Source: JBGVSA01 sp041807905 (GTDB taxonomy: Bacteria > Pseudomonadota > Gammaproteobacteria > Burkholderiales > Rhodocyclaceae). From it: DNA of 64,000 nucleotides. The translations under genes and the position numbers were made by a program. The notes beneath the pieces are model-generated. The model did no database searches. It had not been told where the DNA came from and saw only the letters and a program-made list of their open reading frames with translations. The stretch spans positions 42,713-106,712 of the forward strand of contig NZ_JBGVSA010000016.1 in assembly GCF_041807905.1 (NCBI RefSeq). The letters run 5' to 3'. Shown here piece by piece: positions 25,253 to 34,600 of the stretch (its first letter is position 1; each line of letters starts with the position of its first letter).

Positions 25253-26452
25253 CTACGACGTCACGTCAGGGATACGAACCACCCCGCGCGACGACATTGC
25301 TGCGATGTCCTCTTCTGCATAGCCCGAGCGCCGCAGCAGCGCTGCGGTATCTCGCCCCGCGGGCGGCAGATCGACGCGCGTGGCGAAGCGCCTGCCATCC
25401 ATGCAGACCGGCAGACGGGGGACCTCGGCCGTCGCTCCGTCGGACAAGGTGATCGTGGTGAAGCCCTCGGATGCCGCCAGATGCGGATCGGCATAGAGAT
25501 CCTGCGGGCGCGCGATGGGCGCGAATGGCAGACCCGCTTCATCGCACCGGCGCATGATCTCGTCCCTCGACAGGCGCCGCAGATGCTCGCGCACGAAGGG
25601 CATGAACTGGTCGCGCGCATGCACGCGCTGATTGTTGGTCGCCAGTCCCGCGTCGTCGGCGAGATGGCGCAGCCCGAATGCGGTGCAGAACGCCAGCCAT
25701 TGCGCGTCGCTCACCGCGCCGACGAATACGCGTTCGTCATCTGCGGTTTCGAACACGTCGTACACCGCCCACGCCGACAGGCGCGTCGGCATCGGCTCGG
25801 CCGGCCGGCCCGTGACTGCGCCCTGCAACATGTGCTGCGCGACGAGGAATACGTTGTTCTCGAACAGCCCGGATTGCACGAGTTGCCCGCGCCCGGTGCG
25901 CGAACGTTCATTGAGCGCCGCGAGGACGGCGATTGCGCCGAACATGCCGCCCATCACGTCGTTGACCGACGCGCCTGCGCGCAAGGGGCGGCCCGGCGGT
26001 CCGGTCATGTAGGCCAGGCCGCCCATCATCTGTACGACTTCATCCAGCGCGGTGCGCTGTTCATACGGACCGGGGAGAAAGCCCTTGAGCGAGCAGTAGA
26101 TCAGCCGCAGATTGCGTTCGCGCAGGGCTTCGTAGCCCAGGCCGAGGCGCGCCATCGCGCCGGGGCGGAAGTTCTCGATCAGTACGTCGGCATCGTCGAT
26201 CAGGCGCAGTACCGCCGCGAGCCCTTCGACCGACTTGAGATCCACGGCGAGACTCAGCTTGTTGCGGTTGTACGTCGGCCAGTAGCCGGCGCCGGATCCG
26301 GTCAGGCGGCGCGTGCTGTCGCCTTCGACACCTTCGACCTTGATGACCTCCGCGCCCATGTCGGCGAGGATCAGGCCGCAGGCCGGTCCCATCACCATGT
26401 GGGCGAACTCGACGACGCGCAGGCCGGCCAGCGGCAGCGACGCCGTCGTCAT
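25253..26452 (-). CDS. CaiB/BaiF-family CoA-transferase
   Basis: Cytoplasmic class III CoA-transferase of 399 residues, moving CoA from an acyl-CoA donor to a carboxylic acid. Motifs: VVEFAHMVMGPACGLILADMGAEVIKVE at the N-terminus (family start), YNRNKLSLAVDLKS, ENFRPGAMARLGLGYE, and ASVNDVMGGMFGAIAVLAAL, which holds the expected catalytic aspartate near residue 165. The start overlaps the stop of the HMG-CoA-lyase-like gene by ATGA. The enzyme pair suggests activation of an acid to its CoA ester followed by aldol-type cleavage. Donor and acceptor are unknown. Confidence 0.9.
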   Translation of the reverse strand: MTTASLPLAGLRVVEFAHMVMGPACGLILADMGAEVIKVEGVEGDSTRRLTGSGAGYWPTYNRNKLSLAVDLKSVEGLAAVLRLIDDADVLIENFRPGAMARLGLGYEALRERNLRLIYCSLKGFLPGPYEQRTALDEVVQMMGGLAYMTGPPGRPLRAGASVNDVMGGMFGAIAVLAALNERSRTGRGQLVQSGLFENNVFLVAQHMLQGAVTGRPAEPMPTRLSAWAVYDVFETADDERVFVGAVSDAQWLAFCTAFGLRHLADDAGLATNNQRVHARDQFMPFVREHLRRLSRDEIMRRCDEAGLPFAPIARPQDLYADPHLAASEGFTTITLSDGATAEVPRLPVCMDGRRFATRVDLPPAGRDTAALLRRSGYAEEDIAAMSSRGVVRIPDVTS

Positions 26453-27393
26453 GGGGCGCGTCCGTCCGCATAGACGAACCCGCGTGGCAAACCGGCATCC
26501 GGCACATGGCCGTATAAAGGTTCGCCCGGCAAGCCGTCGGCGATGAGGGCGCGCGCTTCGATCAGGCGTTGGATGTCGATGCCGGTGCGCAGGCCCATCG
26601 ATTCGAGCAGAAAGACGAGGTCCTCGGTCACGATGTTGCCGGTGGCGCCCGGCGCGTAGGGACAGCCGCCGAGGCCACCTTGCGAGGCGTCGAAGGTCGT
26701 CACGCCGGCGTCGAGCGCAGCCACCACGTTGGCCAGCCCTTGCCCGCGCGTATTGTGCAGATGGGCCGCGCCCGCCTTGTCGCCCAGCGCCTCTCGCAGC
26801 CTTTTGAACATGCGGCGCACCTGCGTGGGCGACGCGTAGCCGGTGGTGTCGGACAGGCCGACGGCGTCGACGCCGGCCAGCGCAAGCTGTTCGGCCAGTC
26901 GCATGACGAAGTCTTCGTCGACCGCGCCTTGCATGGTGCAGCCGAAGGCGGTGGAGATACCCACTTCCACGCCAAACGCCGCATCGGCACGGAGTTCCTC
27001 TCGCCATTCGCATACCCGGCGCACTTCGGCGACGGCTTCCTCCGGCGTCTTGTTCAGGTTGGAAAGGCTGTGCGAGCGCGATGCCGACACCGGCAGCGTC
27101 ACCTTGTGCACGCCCGCGCCCACGGCACGTTGCACGCCCTTGAGGTTGGGCGCCAGCGCCAGCACCGTGAGCCCGGCGATGCTGCTGGCATCGGCCACCA
27201 CGGCTTCGGCGTCGGCCATCTGCGGCAGCAGCGCGGCCGGCACGAACGAGGCCACCTCGATCTCGCGCAGGCCGGTGGCGGCGAGGGCGCGTATCCACGC
27301 CAGCTTGGCCGCCGTCGGCATGGTCTGGCGCACGCTCTGCAAGCCATCGCGCGGACCCACTTCGCTGACGAGGATGTCGGGGGCGGGCATCAT
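26449..27393 (-). CDS. HMG-CoA-lyase-like aldolase
   Basis: A 314-residue TIM-barrel enzyme of the HMGL-like family. Motifs: VSEVGPRDGLQSV near residue 8, with the metal/catalytic arginine-aspartate pair, EIEVASFVPA, the SDTTGYASP strand, HLHNTRGQGLANV with the metal histidines, and the active-site loop GGLGGCPYAPGATGN with the conserved cysteine. It splits a 3-hydroxy-3-methylglutaryl-CoA-like or citramalyl-CoA-like thioester into acetyl-CoA plus a keto acid. Start 27393 overlaps the iclR stop as ATGA; the next ATG at 27390 is equally possible. With the CoA-transferase it forms a two-step route whose physiological substrate is unresolved. Confidence 0.9.
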   Translation of the reverse strand: MMPAPDILVSEVGPRDGLQSVRQTMPTAAKLAWIRALAATGLREIEVASFVPAALLPQMADAEAVVADASSIAGLTVLALAPNLKGVQRAVGAGVHKVTLPVSASRSHSLSNLNKTPEEAVAEVRRVCEWREELRADAAFGVEVGISTAFGCTMQGAVDEDFVMRLAEQLALAGVDAVGLSDTTGYASPTQVRRMFKRLREALGDKAGAAHLHNTRGQGLANVVAALDAGVTTFDASQGGLGGCPYAPGATGNIVTEDLVFLLESMGLRTGIDIQRLIEARALIADGLPGEPLYGHVPDAGLPRGFVYADGRAP

Positions 27394-28121
27394 GCGGCTT
27401 TCTGCGGCAGCCATTCACGCGGGAAGTCCCCGCCCAGCGCGAGGGTCAGGTCGGCTGCCGCCTCGAGCAGCAACGCGACGAACTCTTCCACGCGGGTGTC
27501 CGTGAAGCGCTCGCGCGGACCAGACAGGGCGATCGCGCCGACCACGTGTCCATGCTCGCCGAAGACCACGGTCGATACCGACGCGGCGTCCGGATCGCGT
27601 TCGCCTCGCGTAGCGGCCCAGCCGCGTTCGCGGACGGATGCCAGCGTCGTCGGCGCATCGGCAGCGAAAGCGCTGAGCACGCGCCCCGCCGAGCCACGCC
27701 CCAGCGGCAGCCGGTCTCCTTCATGGAGCGCTATGCGTATCGAACGATCGGGTTCGATCCGGCGCAGGCACAGTCGTGCATCGCCATCCGGAACGAAGAG
27801 CGAAGCCGTCTCGCCGCTGGCCCGGCAGAGTCGCCGCAGTACAGGAAGCAATACGTCATCGAGCTGGAAGCTTCGCTGGTAGGCACGCGCAAGCTGCATG
27901 ACCTGCGAGCCCGCTCCGTAACGACCGTCGCCATGCTGGCGGACGTAACCGGCGCGGATGAGCGACGCCAACAGGCGCAGGATGGTGCTCTTGTAGAGTC
28001 CGCTCGCACGCGCCAGCTCGGCCAGGCTGAGCGTACCCTCGGCGGCGGCGAACACCGCCAGCAACGAAAACGCGCGGTCGACGGCGGCTACGCCGCCTGC
28101 TCTCTGTGGACGCTGTTCCAT
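27390..28121 (-). CDS. IclR-family transcriptional regulator
   Basis: A 243-residue regulator. The N-terminal winged helix-turn-helix is visible in VDRAFSLLAVF, TLSLAELARASGLYKSTILRLLASL and GYVRQHGDGRYGAGSQV; the C-terminal effector domain has SLFVPDGDARLCLRRIEPDRS and GSAGRVLSAF. It is the first gene of the run iclR-lyase-CoA-transferase-tctCBA, coupled by an ATGA overlap, so it probably controls its own operon. A dyad AGAACGCTGTTCT lies six bases upstream of its start codon. The effector is likely the transported acid or its CoA product. Confidence 0.9.
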   Translation of the reverse strand: MEQRPQRAGGVAAVDRAFSLLAVFAAAEGTLSLAELARASGLYKSTILRLLASLIRAGYVRQHGDGRYGAGSQVMQLARAYQRSFQLDDVLLPVLRRLCRASGETASLFVPDGDARLCLRRIEPDRSIRIALHEGDRLPLGRGSAGRVLSAFAADAPTTLASVRERGWAATRGERDPDAASVSTVVFGEHGHVVGAIALSGPRERFTDTRVEEFVALLLEAAADLTLALGGDFPREWLPQKAA

Positions 28122-28139
28122 GGGATAGAACGCTGTTCT
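28107..28139. promoter_or_regulatory. Candidate IclR operator at the iclR start
   Basis: Two related elements spaced 20 bases apart share CGCTGTTC (28111-28118, 28131-28138). The distal one forms a perfect dyad AGAAC-GCT-GTTCT at 28127-28139, and the proximal one TGGACGCTGTTCCA at 28107-28120 includes the start codon. Position and symmetry fit autoregulation. Confidence 0.45.
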
Positions 28140-28224
28140 GTTTATCTGTCTGGACTCAGCTTAGGTGGCGCTGGCGCGTCCGAAACAGGGACAAACCCTG
28201 AGTCGTCGTTCCAGCCGCCGCACG

Positions 28225-28251
28225 AAAAAAAACCGGCGCACACGGCGCCGG
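28225..28251 (-). terminator. Rho-independent terminator after lysP-like gene
   Basis: Stem CCGGCGC/GCGCCGG with a five-base loop, and a run of eight T when read on the minus strand. It lies just after the amino-acid permease stop. Confidence 0.85.
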
Positions 28252-28278
28252 CTTGTTTTGTGTTCGAGAACTGATCGA

Positions 28279-29802
28279 TCAGTTCTTGGTGAGTTCGACG
28301 AACTCCATGTCTTCGTAGCGGATGAGTCGCGTCTTGTGCTTGATGCGGTAGCCGATCCAGATCACGAGGAACAACGGAATGCCAACGTACGCGCCAATGA
28401 AGTCGGCCCATTCAAAGCCGTTATGCATGACGAATGGCGTGCCATGCACGAGTGACGCCCACAGGCCGGAAATGATCTCCCAAGCGTCCTCGTAGCGCTG
28501 GCCGAGCATGATGATCAGGCACAGCGCAAAGGCGAACAGCGGCCCGAAGGGGAACAGCTTGGCGCGATACGGCAGGTCTTCCAGGTGATTGCCTTTGAGC
28601 ACGTAGCCCTTGCGAAAGCGATAGTGGCTCACGGCGATGCCAAGCCAGGCGATGAAACCCGTCATGCCGGACATGCCGACCAGCCAGAAGAACACCAGCT
28701 TTTCGCTGAAAACGGCGGTCAGAAAGCACAGCATCGCAACCACCGTGGTGGCATACAGCGCATTGCGCGGCACACCGTTCTTCGACAGCTTGGCGAACAT
28801 CTTGGGCGCCTTGCCTTCGCAGGCCATGGCAAACAGCATGCGCGTGGAGGCGTACATGCCGGAGTTGCCCGCGGACAGCACGGAAGTCAGGATGACGGCG
28901 TTGAGCACCGCCGCACCGAATGCCAGCCCGGCGCGTTCGAAGACGATGGCGAACGGGCTCATGGCGATGTTCTCTTCGCTGCTGCTGAGCAGGTTCGGAT
29001 CGGTATAGGGAATCAGCAGGCCGATGATGAGGATGGCCAGCACATAGAACAGCAGGATCCGCCAGAACACCTGCTTGACGGCCTTGGGCACGTTCTGGCG
29101 CGGGTTCTCGGATTCGCCGGCGGCGATGCCGATGAGCTCCGTGCCCTGGAACGAGAAACCCACCACGATGGCCACGCCGATCAGCGCGGGCATGCCGCCC
29201 ACGAAGGGAGCGTCTCCGACGGTGAAGTTATGCAGGCCGCCTTGTTCGCCGCCGTGCATGATGCCGAAGATCATCAGCGTGCCGACGGCGATGAAGAACA
29301 CGACCGCCAGCACCTTGATCAGCGCGAACCAGTATTCGCCTTCGCCAAATCCGCGGACCGAGATGTAATTGAGCAGGAAGATGATGGCAAGGAAGATCGC
29401 TGCCCACCAGAAGCCCGGAACGTTTGGAAACCAGTAGTGCATGATGATCTGGAGTGTGGTCAGGTCGACCGCCACCGTCACCGCCCAGTTGTACCAGTAG
29501 TTCCAGCCCAGTGCGAAGCCGAAGCCCGGCTCCACGTAGTGCGCACCGTAAGTCGAGAATGAGCCGGGCACGGGCATGAACGCCGCGAGTTCGCCCAGGC
29601 TGGTCATCAGGAAGTACACCATCACGCCGACCAGCAGGTAGGCCAGCAGCGCACCGCCCGGGCCGGCTGTCGCCACCGTGGCGCCTGACGCCACGAAGAG
29701 GCCGGTGCCGATCGCGCCGCCAATGGCGATCATCGTGAGGTGGCGCGCTTTGAGTTCTCGTTTGAGGTGCGGCTGGCCGTTGGCGTCGGAAGTAATCTGC
29801 AT
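28279..29802 (-). CDS. lysP: Amino-acid permease, LysP-like
   Basis: Inner-membrane APC-superfamily permease of 507 residues with about 12 helices. N-terminal family motifs are LKRELKARHLTMIAIGGAIGTGLFVASG, STYGAHYVEPGFGFALGWNYWYNW and VVGFSFQGTELIGIAAGESENP. The ending HKTRLIRYEDMEF is like the lysine-specific permeases. The start MQITSDANG at 29802 is chosen since the upstream in-frame extension is Arg/Pro rich and non-conserved. It is monocistronic with its own terminator. The lysine specificity is inferred from overall wording and not proven. Confidence 0.85.
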   Translation of the reverse strand: MQITSDANGQPHLKRELKARHLTMIAIGGAIGTGLFVASGATVATAGPGGALLAYLLVGVMVYFLMTSLGELAAFMPVPGSFSTYGAHYVEPGFGFALGWNYWYNWAVTVAVDLTTLQIIMHYWFPNVPGFWWAAIFLAIIFLLNYISVRGFGEGEYWFALIKVLAVVFFIAVGTLMIFGIMHGGEQGGLHNFTVGDAPFVGGMPALIGVAIVVGFSFQGTELIGIAAGESENPRQNVPKAVKQVFWRILLFYVLAILIIGLLIPYTDPNLLSSSEENIAMSPFAIVFERAGLAFGAAVLNAVILTSVLSAGNSGMYASTRMLFAMACEGKAPKMFAKLSKNGVPRNALYATTVVAMLCFLTAVFSEKLVFFWLVGMSGMTGFIAWLGIAVSHYRFRKGYVLKGNHLEDLPYRAKLFPFGPLFAFALCLIIMLGQRYEDAWEIISGLWASLVHGTPFVMHNGFEWADFIGAYVGIPLFLVIWIGYRIKHKTRLIRYEDMEFVELTKN

Positions 29803-30261
29803 GAGCTGGCTCGGTTGTCTGGCACTGGCTAAGTGAACGCGTGGATCCCTCACGCGGGGGTGCCCGTTTCCTGCCGGACGGGCCCAACGGCTGCACAAAA
29901 TGGCGGCCGATCCTACTTGAAAAAAGTCTCAGGAAACGCGTCGGAAAACCCTCCCGTTGCTCCAGATCAAATCGCCCCGGGCCGGCACAGTCTCACGCGC
30001 GCGAGACCCCGCGCGCGTACGCCAACCGGATTTTTCGAGCGGCGACATTTTCGCGTAGCGCTCGCAATGTGCCGAGGAAATTGACGAACGGCAAGAAAAT
30101 GCGTGCAACCTCCCTGCCCAAAAGGGGACTGATCTTTGCGATTTGCCCTAGGGTGGGGAAAGCTTGATACAGGCCCATCCGACATTCACTCGGACAGGCG
30201 AACATACCGATTCGCACCCCGACTTCTATTTTTCTCAGGCTACGGCTATCAGGGAGGAAAC
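29803..30261. other. Intergenic region upstream of lysP and the UVR-motif gene
   Basis: About 460 bases with no supported gene. It holds the divergent promoters. An 18-base dyad with one mismatched pair, GTCTCACGCGCGCGAGAC, lies at 29990-30007. The strong ribosome binding site AGGGAGGAAAC precedes the ATG at 30262. Short open frames here are Arg-rich and not credible. Confidence 0.4.
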
Positions 30262-30423
30262 ATGACTGAGAACGTCGTGGACACGATCATTCGCGCAATG
30301 CAGGCCCAGGCCGACGCGTACGATGAAGTCTTCATGTTCAACCAGGCTCGCGAAATCCGCGAACAGATTGCCTGGCTCAGACGCACCCGGCCACTCGAAC
30401 ACGAATCGGCACCGGCGTCCTGA
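30262..30423 (+). CDS. Small UVR-motif protein (53 residues)
   Basis: A small cytoplasmic protein, almost entirely helical and charged. The segment FNQAREIREQIAWLRR near residues 26-41 resembles the UVR helix hairpin of UvrB/UvrC (pattern FExAxxLRDxI), also found in McsA/ClpC-type adaptors. It has an excellent ribosome binding site (AGGGAGGAAAC), which supports real translation. The neighbours are a divergent lysine permease and a HAD phosphatase, with no functional link visible. Free-standing UVR peptides may be protein-interaction modules; the role here is unknown. Confidence 0.68.
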   Translation: MTENVVDTIIRAMQAQADAYDEVFMFNQAREIREQIAWLRRTRPLEHESAPAS

Positions 30424-30784
30424 TCGGCGCCTCGCGGATGTATTCCGCGGGCGGAACACCGCTGTATACAACTCCACAACCGAGTATCCCCGCAGCATCG
30501 GCATAGCCTTCCAGGCTTGCTCACATCCAGCAGTCGCCAGTCCCCCTGAACCGCCGCAATCGCACAGTCTGGCAATTCGCTCGTCGGGATCGAACGCGTC
30601 GTCACGCCAGGCCGGCTAGAATCGCGCCCGGCGCCGAGCCGTCGGCCCTTCCTTTGGCGTCCCCCCTGCCGCCTTGCGGCTCCGTCGCGCTTCGCGAGGC
30701 CGGGCGGAAACTGGCGCGTCTTTCGCTTAGGGGAATCCACCGCCCGCGCGCCTGCTATGTTTAGCGTAGCGAGAAAGACATAAC
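30424..30784. other. Intergenic region before the HAD phosphatase
   Basis: About 360 bases without a supported gene, RNA or clear terminator. There are weak GC-rich hairpins only. The HAD gene start at 30785 has a weak ribosome binding site. Confidence 0.35.
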
Positions 30785-31549
30785 ATGCATTTGCCCCCCA
30801 ACCCCAAGGCCGTACTCATCGACCTGGCTGGCGTCCTGCACGTCGGCGACGAGGCCATCGCCGGCGCGATTCCAGCTCTGCGCGCGTTGCGCGCCACCGG
30901 ACGCGGGCTGCGATTCCTGACCAATACCACCCGCACGCCGCGCAGCACGCTGGTGCAACGCTTGCGCGCCATAGGCTTCGAAATCGAGGACGACGAGGTG
31001 CTGACCGCGCCCATGGCGGCACGCGACTACGTACGGTCGCACGGGCTCGCGCCGCATTGGCTGGTACATCCCGATATCGCGCCCGATCTTGGCGCCTCCT
31101 CGCCCAATCCGACTGCTGTGGTGATGGGCGATGCGGGCCCGTATTTCACCTTCGAGGCAATGAATACCGCCTTTCGATTGCTGGCTTCGGGCTTGCCGCT
31201 GATCGCCATGGCGCGCAATCGGTACTTCCGCGAAACCGATGGGCTGACGCTGGACATGGGCGCCTACGTGGCGGGCCTGGAGTTTGCGGCGGGGGTCACC
31301 GCCACCGTCGTGGGCAAGCCGGCGCAGGCGTATTTCGAGGCAGCGCTGTCATCGCTCGGCGTCGCGCCGCATGAAGCAGTCATGATCGGCGACGACGTGA
31401 CCGACGATATCGGCGGCGCTCAGGCTGCAGGTATTGCCGGCATTCTGGTGCGCACGGGCAAGTTCCGCCCGCAGGATGAGCACCATGATGTGATCACGCC
31501 CGCAGCGGTGGAGGATGATTTCGCGGCAGCCATCATTCCTTTTCTTTAG
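30785..31549 (+). CDS. HAD-superfamily hydrolase, LHPP-like (subfamily IIA)
   Basis: A 254-residue cytoplasmic phosphatase-like protein. Motif I is LIDLAGVLHVGD at about residues 11-22. The first Asp, the nucleophile, is kept, while the usual DxDG reads DLAG; LHPP-type phosphatases similarly have DISG. Motif II is FLTNTTRTPRS, the lysine motif VVGKPAQAYF is near 178, and motif IV is MIGDDVTDDIGGAQAAG near 200. The type IIA cap lies between motifs II and III. Members hydrolyse phospholysine, phosphohistidine or pyrophosphate. The next gene is a c-di-GMP enzyme 74 bases downstream on the same strand. Confidence 0.85.
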   Translation: MHLPPNPKAVLIDLAGVLHVGDEAIAGAIPALRALRATGRGLRFLTNTTRTPRSTLVQRLRAIGFEIEDDEVLTAPMAARDYVRSHGLAPHWLVHPDIAPDLGASSPNPTAVVMGDAGPYFTFEAMNTAFRLLASGLPLIAMARNRYFRETDGLTLDMGAYVAGLEFAAGVTATVVGKPAQAYFEAALSSLGVAPHEAVMIGDDVTDDIGGAQAAGIAGILVRTGKFRPQDEHHDVITPAAVEDDFAAAIIPFL

Positions 31550-31623
31550 CCCACAGGAGCGGATCGGAGACTTCAAAGCGAAAAAGCATTTCAGCCCCGA
31601 CGCGACATTCCGTTATTGAAAGC

Positions 31624-34600
31624 ATGCGCCACGCAACCCGCCTCGCCCTGATTGCTGCCGCCTATTCAGTCACAGGCCTCCTGTCGCTGCAGATCGCGGC
31701 CCCACCAGGCTACGTGGCCCCCATTTTTCCGCCGGCCGGCATCGCGCTGGCGGCCATGCTGATCTATGGCGCGCGGGTATGGCCGGCGATCCTGGTCGGC
31801 TCGGCCATCGTGCAGATTCTGGCGGGTACCGACGCCGGCCTCCACGGGCGGGGTTGGATGGGGCCTGTGTTCGTGCCGATCGCGGCGGTGGCCGCCAGCC
31901 TGTTCGGCACCTGGCTCACGCATCGGCTGATCCGGCTACCCGATCCACTCGATTCCCAGCGGTCGATCCTGCGCTTTCTATTGCTGGTGGCGCCCGCCAC
32001 CGCAGCGATCTCGACCGCCCTTGCCGTGCCGGCGTTGCTGGCGAGCGGATCGCTCGCGCTCTCCGATGGTTCATTCACTGCCTGGAGCTGGTGGATCGGC
32101 GATGCGTCCGGCATCGTCATTGGCGTGCCGCTGACGTTTGCCTTCTTCGGCCAGCCGCGCCACGACTGGCGGCCGCGCGTATTCAGCATCGCCATACCGG
32201 TGCTGGTGGCGTCAGCCGTTCTGGCGGTGGTGTTCGTGCAGATACGCAACTGGGAGAGCGACCGTCTGACCGTGCAGTTCAACCGCGATGCCGAGAATCT
32301 CGCCAACGTGCTCGAACGGCGCATGGCCGCCCAGCTCGACATGCTGCTGGCGTTCGAACGGTTGATGACCGTGAGTGAATTCGTCACGCGAGAGGAATGG
32401 CGCGGCTTTGCCATGCCTTGGCTGCGACGCTATCCCGGCACACAGAACTTCGGATGGGCGCCCCTGGTGACCCATGACCGCCGCGACGCGTTCGAAGCTG
32501 AGATCCGGGCGCACGACCGTGCCGATTTCCGTATCACTGCCCGCGATGAATCGGGCGCCACTTTCGAGGCACCGCCGGCCGATCAGTACATGCCGTTGCT
32601 CTACATCGAGCCGATCGAGACCAACGCCGCCGCGCTCGGCCTGAACGTCCTCTACCTGCCCGCCACCGCCAATGCCATTGCCGCCGCCATTGAAAGCGGG
32701 GAGCCACGGGCCACGGAAGCCATCCACCTGGTGCAGGAACGCGGCAGCCAGCGTGGTGTGGTGATTTACTTCCCGGTATACGGCGACCTGAACCACGATG
32801 GCCGTCCGGACGTGCGCGGCGTGGTCTCCGGCGTCTTCCGCATGGCGGACACGGTGGAAGCCGTCATCGACCCTGCGGCAGCCAACATCGACGTATGCCT
32901 CATCGATGCCAGCGCCGCGCCCGAGAACCGCCTGCTCTACGGCAAGGATGATTGCCTGTCCCCCGCGTGGAACGCGCACGGCCTCATGACGGTGATTCCG
33001 GTGACCCTTGCCGGACGCGACTGGCGTATCGAAATGCGGGCGACGCCAGCCTACCTGGCCAATGCGCGCACGTGGACCGTGTGGACCACGCTGGCGGTCG
33101 GGCTGTGCATGGTCGGGATGCTGGCCGCCTTCCTGCTGGCCGTCACCGGACACACGCGACGCATCGAAGAACAGGTGGCGCAGCGCACGACGGAACTCGC
33201 CCGCGCGACCGAGCGACTCAGCGCGCAACAGACGGCCCTGATGCAAGCGCAGCGGATGGCGCGCATGGGCAGTTGGGAACTGACGCCCAATGGCACTTTC
33301 GTGTGCTCCGAACAGTTGCGCCAGATTCTGGAACTGCCCGACGACGGCACGCTGACATGGGAGGACGTGCTCGACAGCTTCAAAGGCGAGCAACGACTGC
33401 AACTGGCCAAGGCTCTCGATCAGGCGCGCGCCCATCAGGCCGCCGAACCGTTTGACTGCAATCGACGTTCGCGCGACGGCCGCGCCCAGGTGTTGCTGTG
33501 CCAGGTCGAAGGCGAGTGGAGCGGCAATTCACTGATCAAGCTGCGCGGCACCATGCAGGACGTGACCGAAGCGCGCGAGGCCGATGCGCACATCCACTTC
33601 CTTGCGCGGTTCGATGCACTCACGGGCCTGCCCAACCGCATGCACTGGATCGAGCGCACGCGCGCAACGCTGGCCTCGGCCACGAGGCACGAGGACCATG
33701 CCGCGGTGCTGTTCCTCGACCTGGATCACTTCAAGACGGTGAACGACTCGCTCGGTCACCCGACCGGAGACAGGCTTCTGACGGCCGTCGCCAAGCGACT
33801 CGCCCCCTGCCTGCGCAACGAGGATCTGCTGGGTCGTCTGGGCGGCGATGAGTTCGTCATCCTGCTGCCTCGCCTGGCCAGCCCCGACGATGCCGGCCGC
33901 GTGGCAGAGAAGCTCCTCGACCACCTCAACCAGCCGTTGCTGATCGAACAACACGAACTGTCGGCCTCGGCCAGCATCGGCATCGCCGTGTTCCCGGGCG
34001 ACGGCACCGACGTCGACACGCTGCTCAAGAACGCCGACGTCGCGATGTACGGCGCCAAGCAAAGCGGGCGCAATCGCTACCAGTATTTCGTGCCGGAGAT
34101 GAATGAGCGCGCCAACGAACGCCTGCGTCTGGAAGGCGCATTGCGGCACGCCATCGAGCGCAACGAACTGACCTTGCACTTCCAGCCGCAGTGGGACGTC
34201 GCCAGTGCCAGCGTGCGCAGTTGCGAGGCGCTGGTGCGTTGGCAGCATCCACAGCGCGGTCAGATGCTGCCGATGCTGTTCATCCCGCTCGCCGAGGAAT
34301 CCGGGCTCATCCACCCTCTTGGCGAGTGGATTCTCACGCGGGCCTGCGAGCAACAGGTGAAATGGGCGCGCACCGGCCATGACCTGACGGTGGCGGTGAA
34401 CATTTCTGCGCTGCAGTTCCAGCAGGCCGACTTCGCCGATCGTGTGGCCCGCATCATCGGGCAGACGGGCATCGTGCCGAACCGGCTTGAGCTCGAATTG
34501 ACCGAGAGTGCGGTCATGGCACCAGGCGACGATCTCATCGCGCGCATGAACCGCGTCGGCGCACTCGGCGTGCGCCTCGCCCTGGATGACTTCGGCACGG

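Noticed and set aside
29841..30167. 108-codon frame between lysP and the UVR-motif gene
   Set aside because: Arg/Pro/Ser-rich, no ribosome binding site and no similarity that I recognise.
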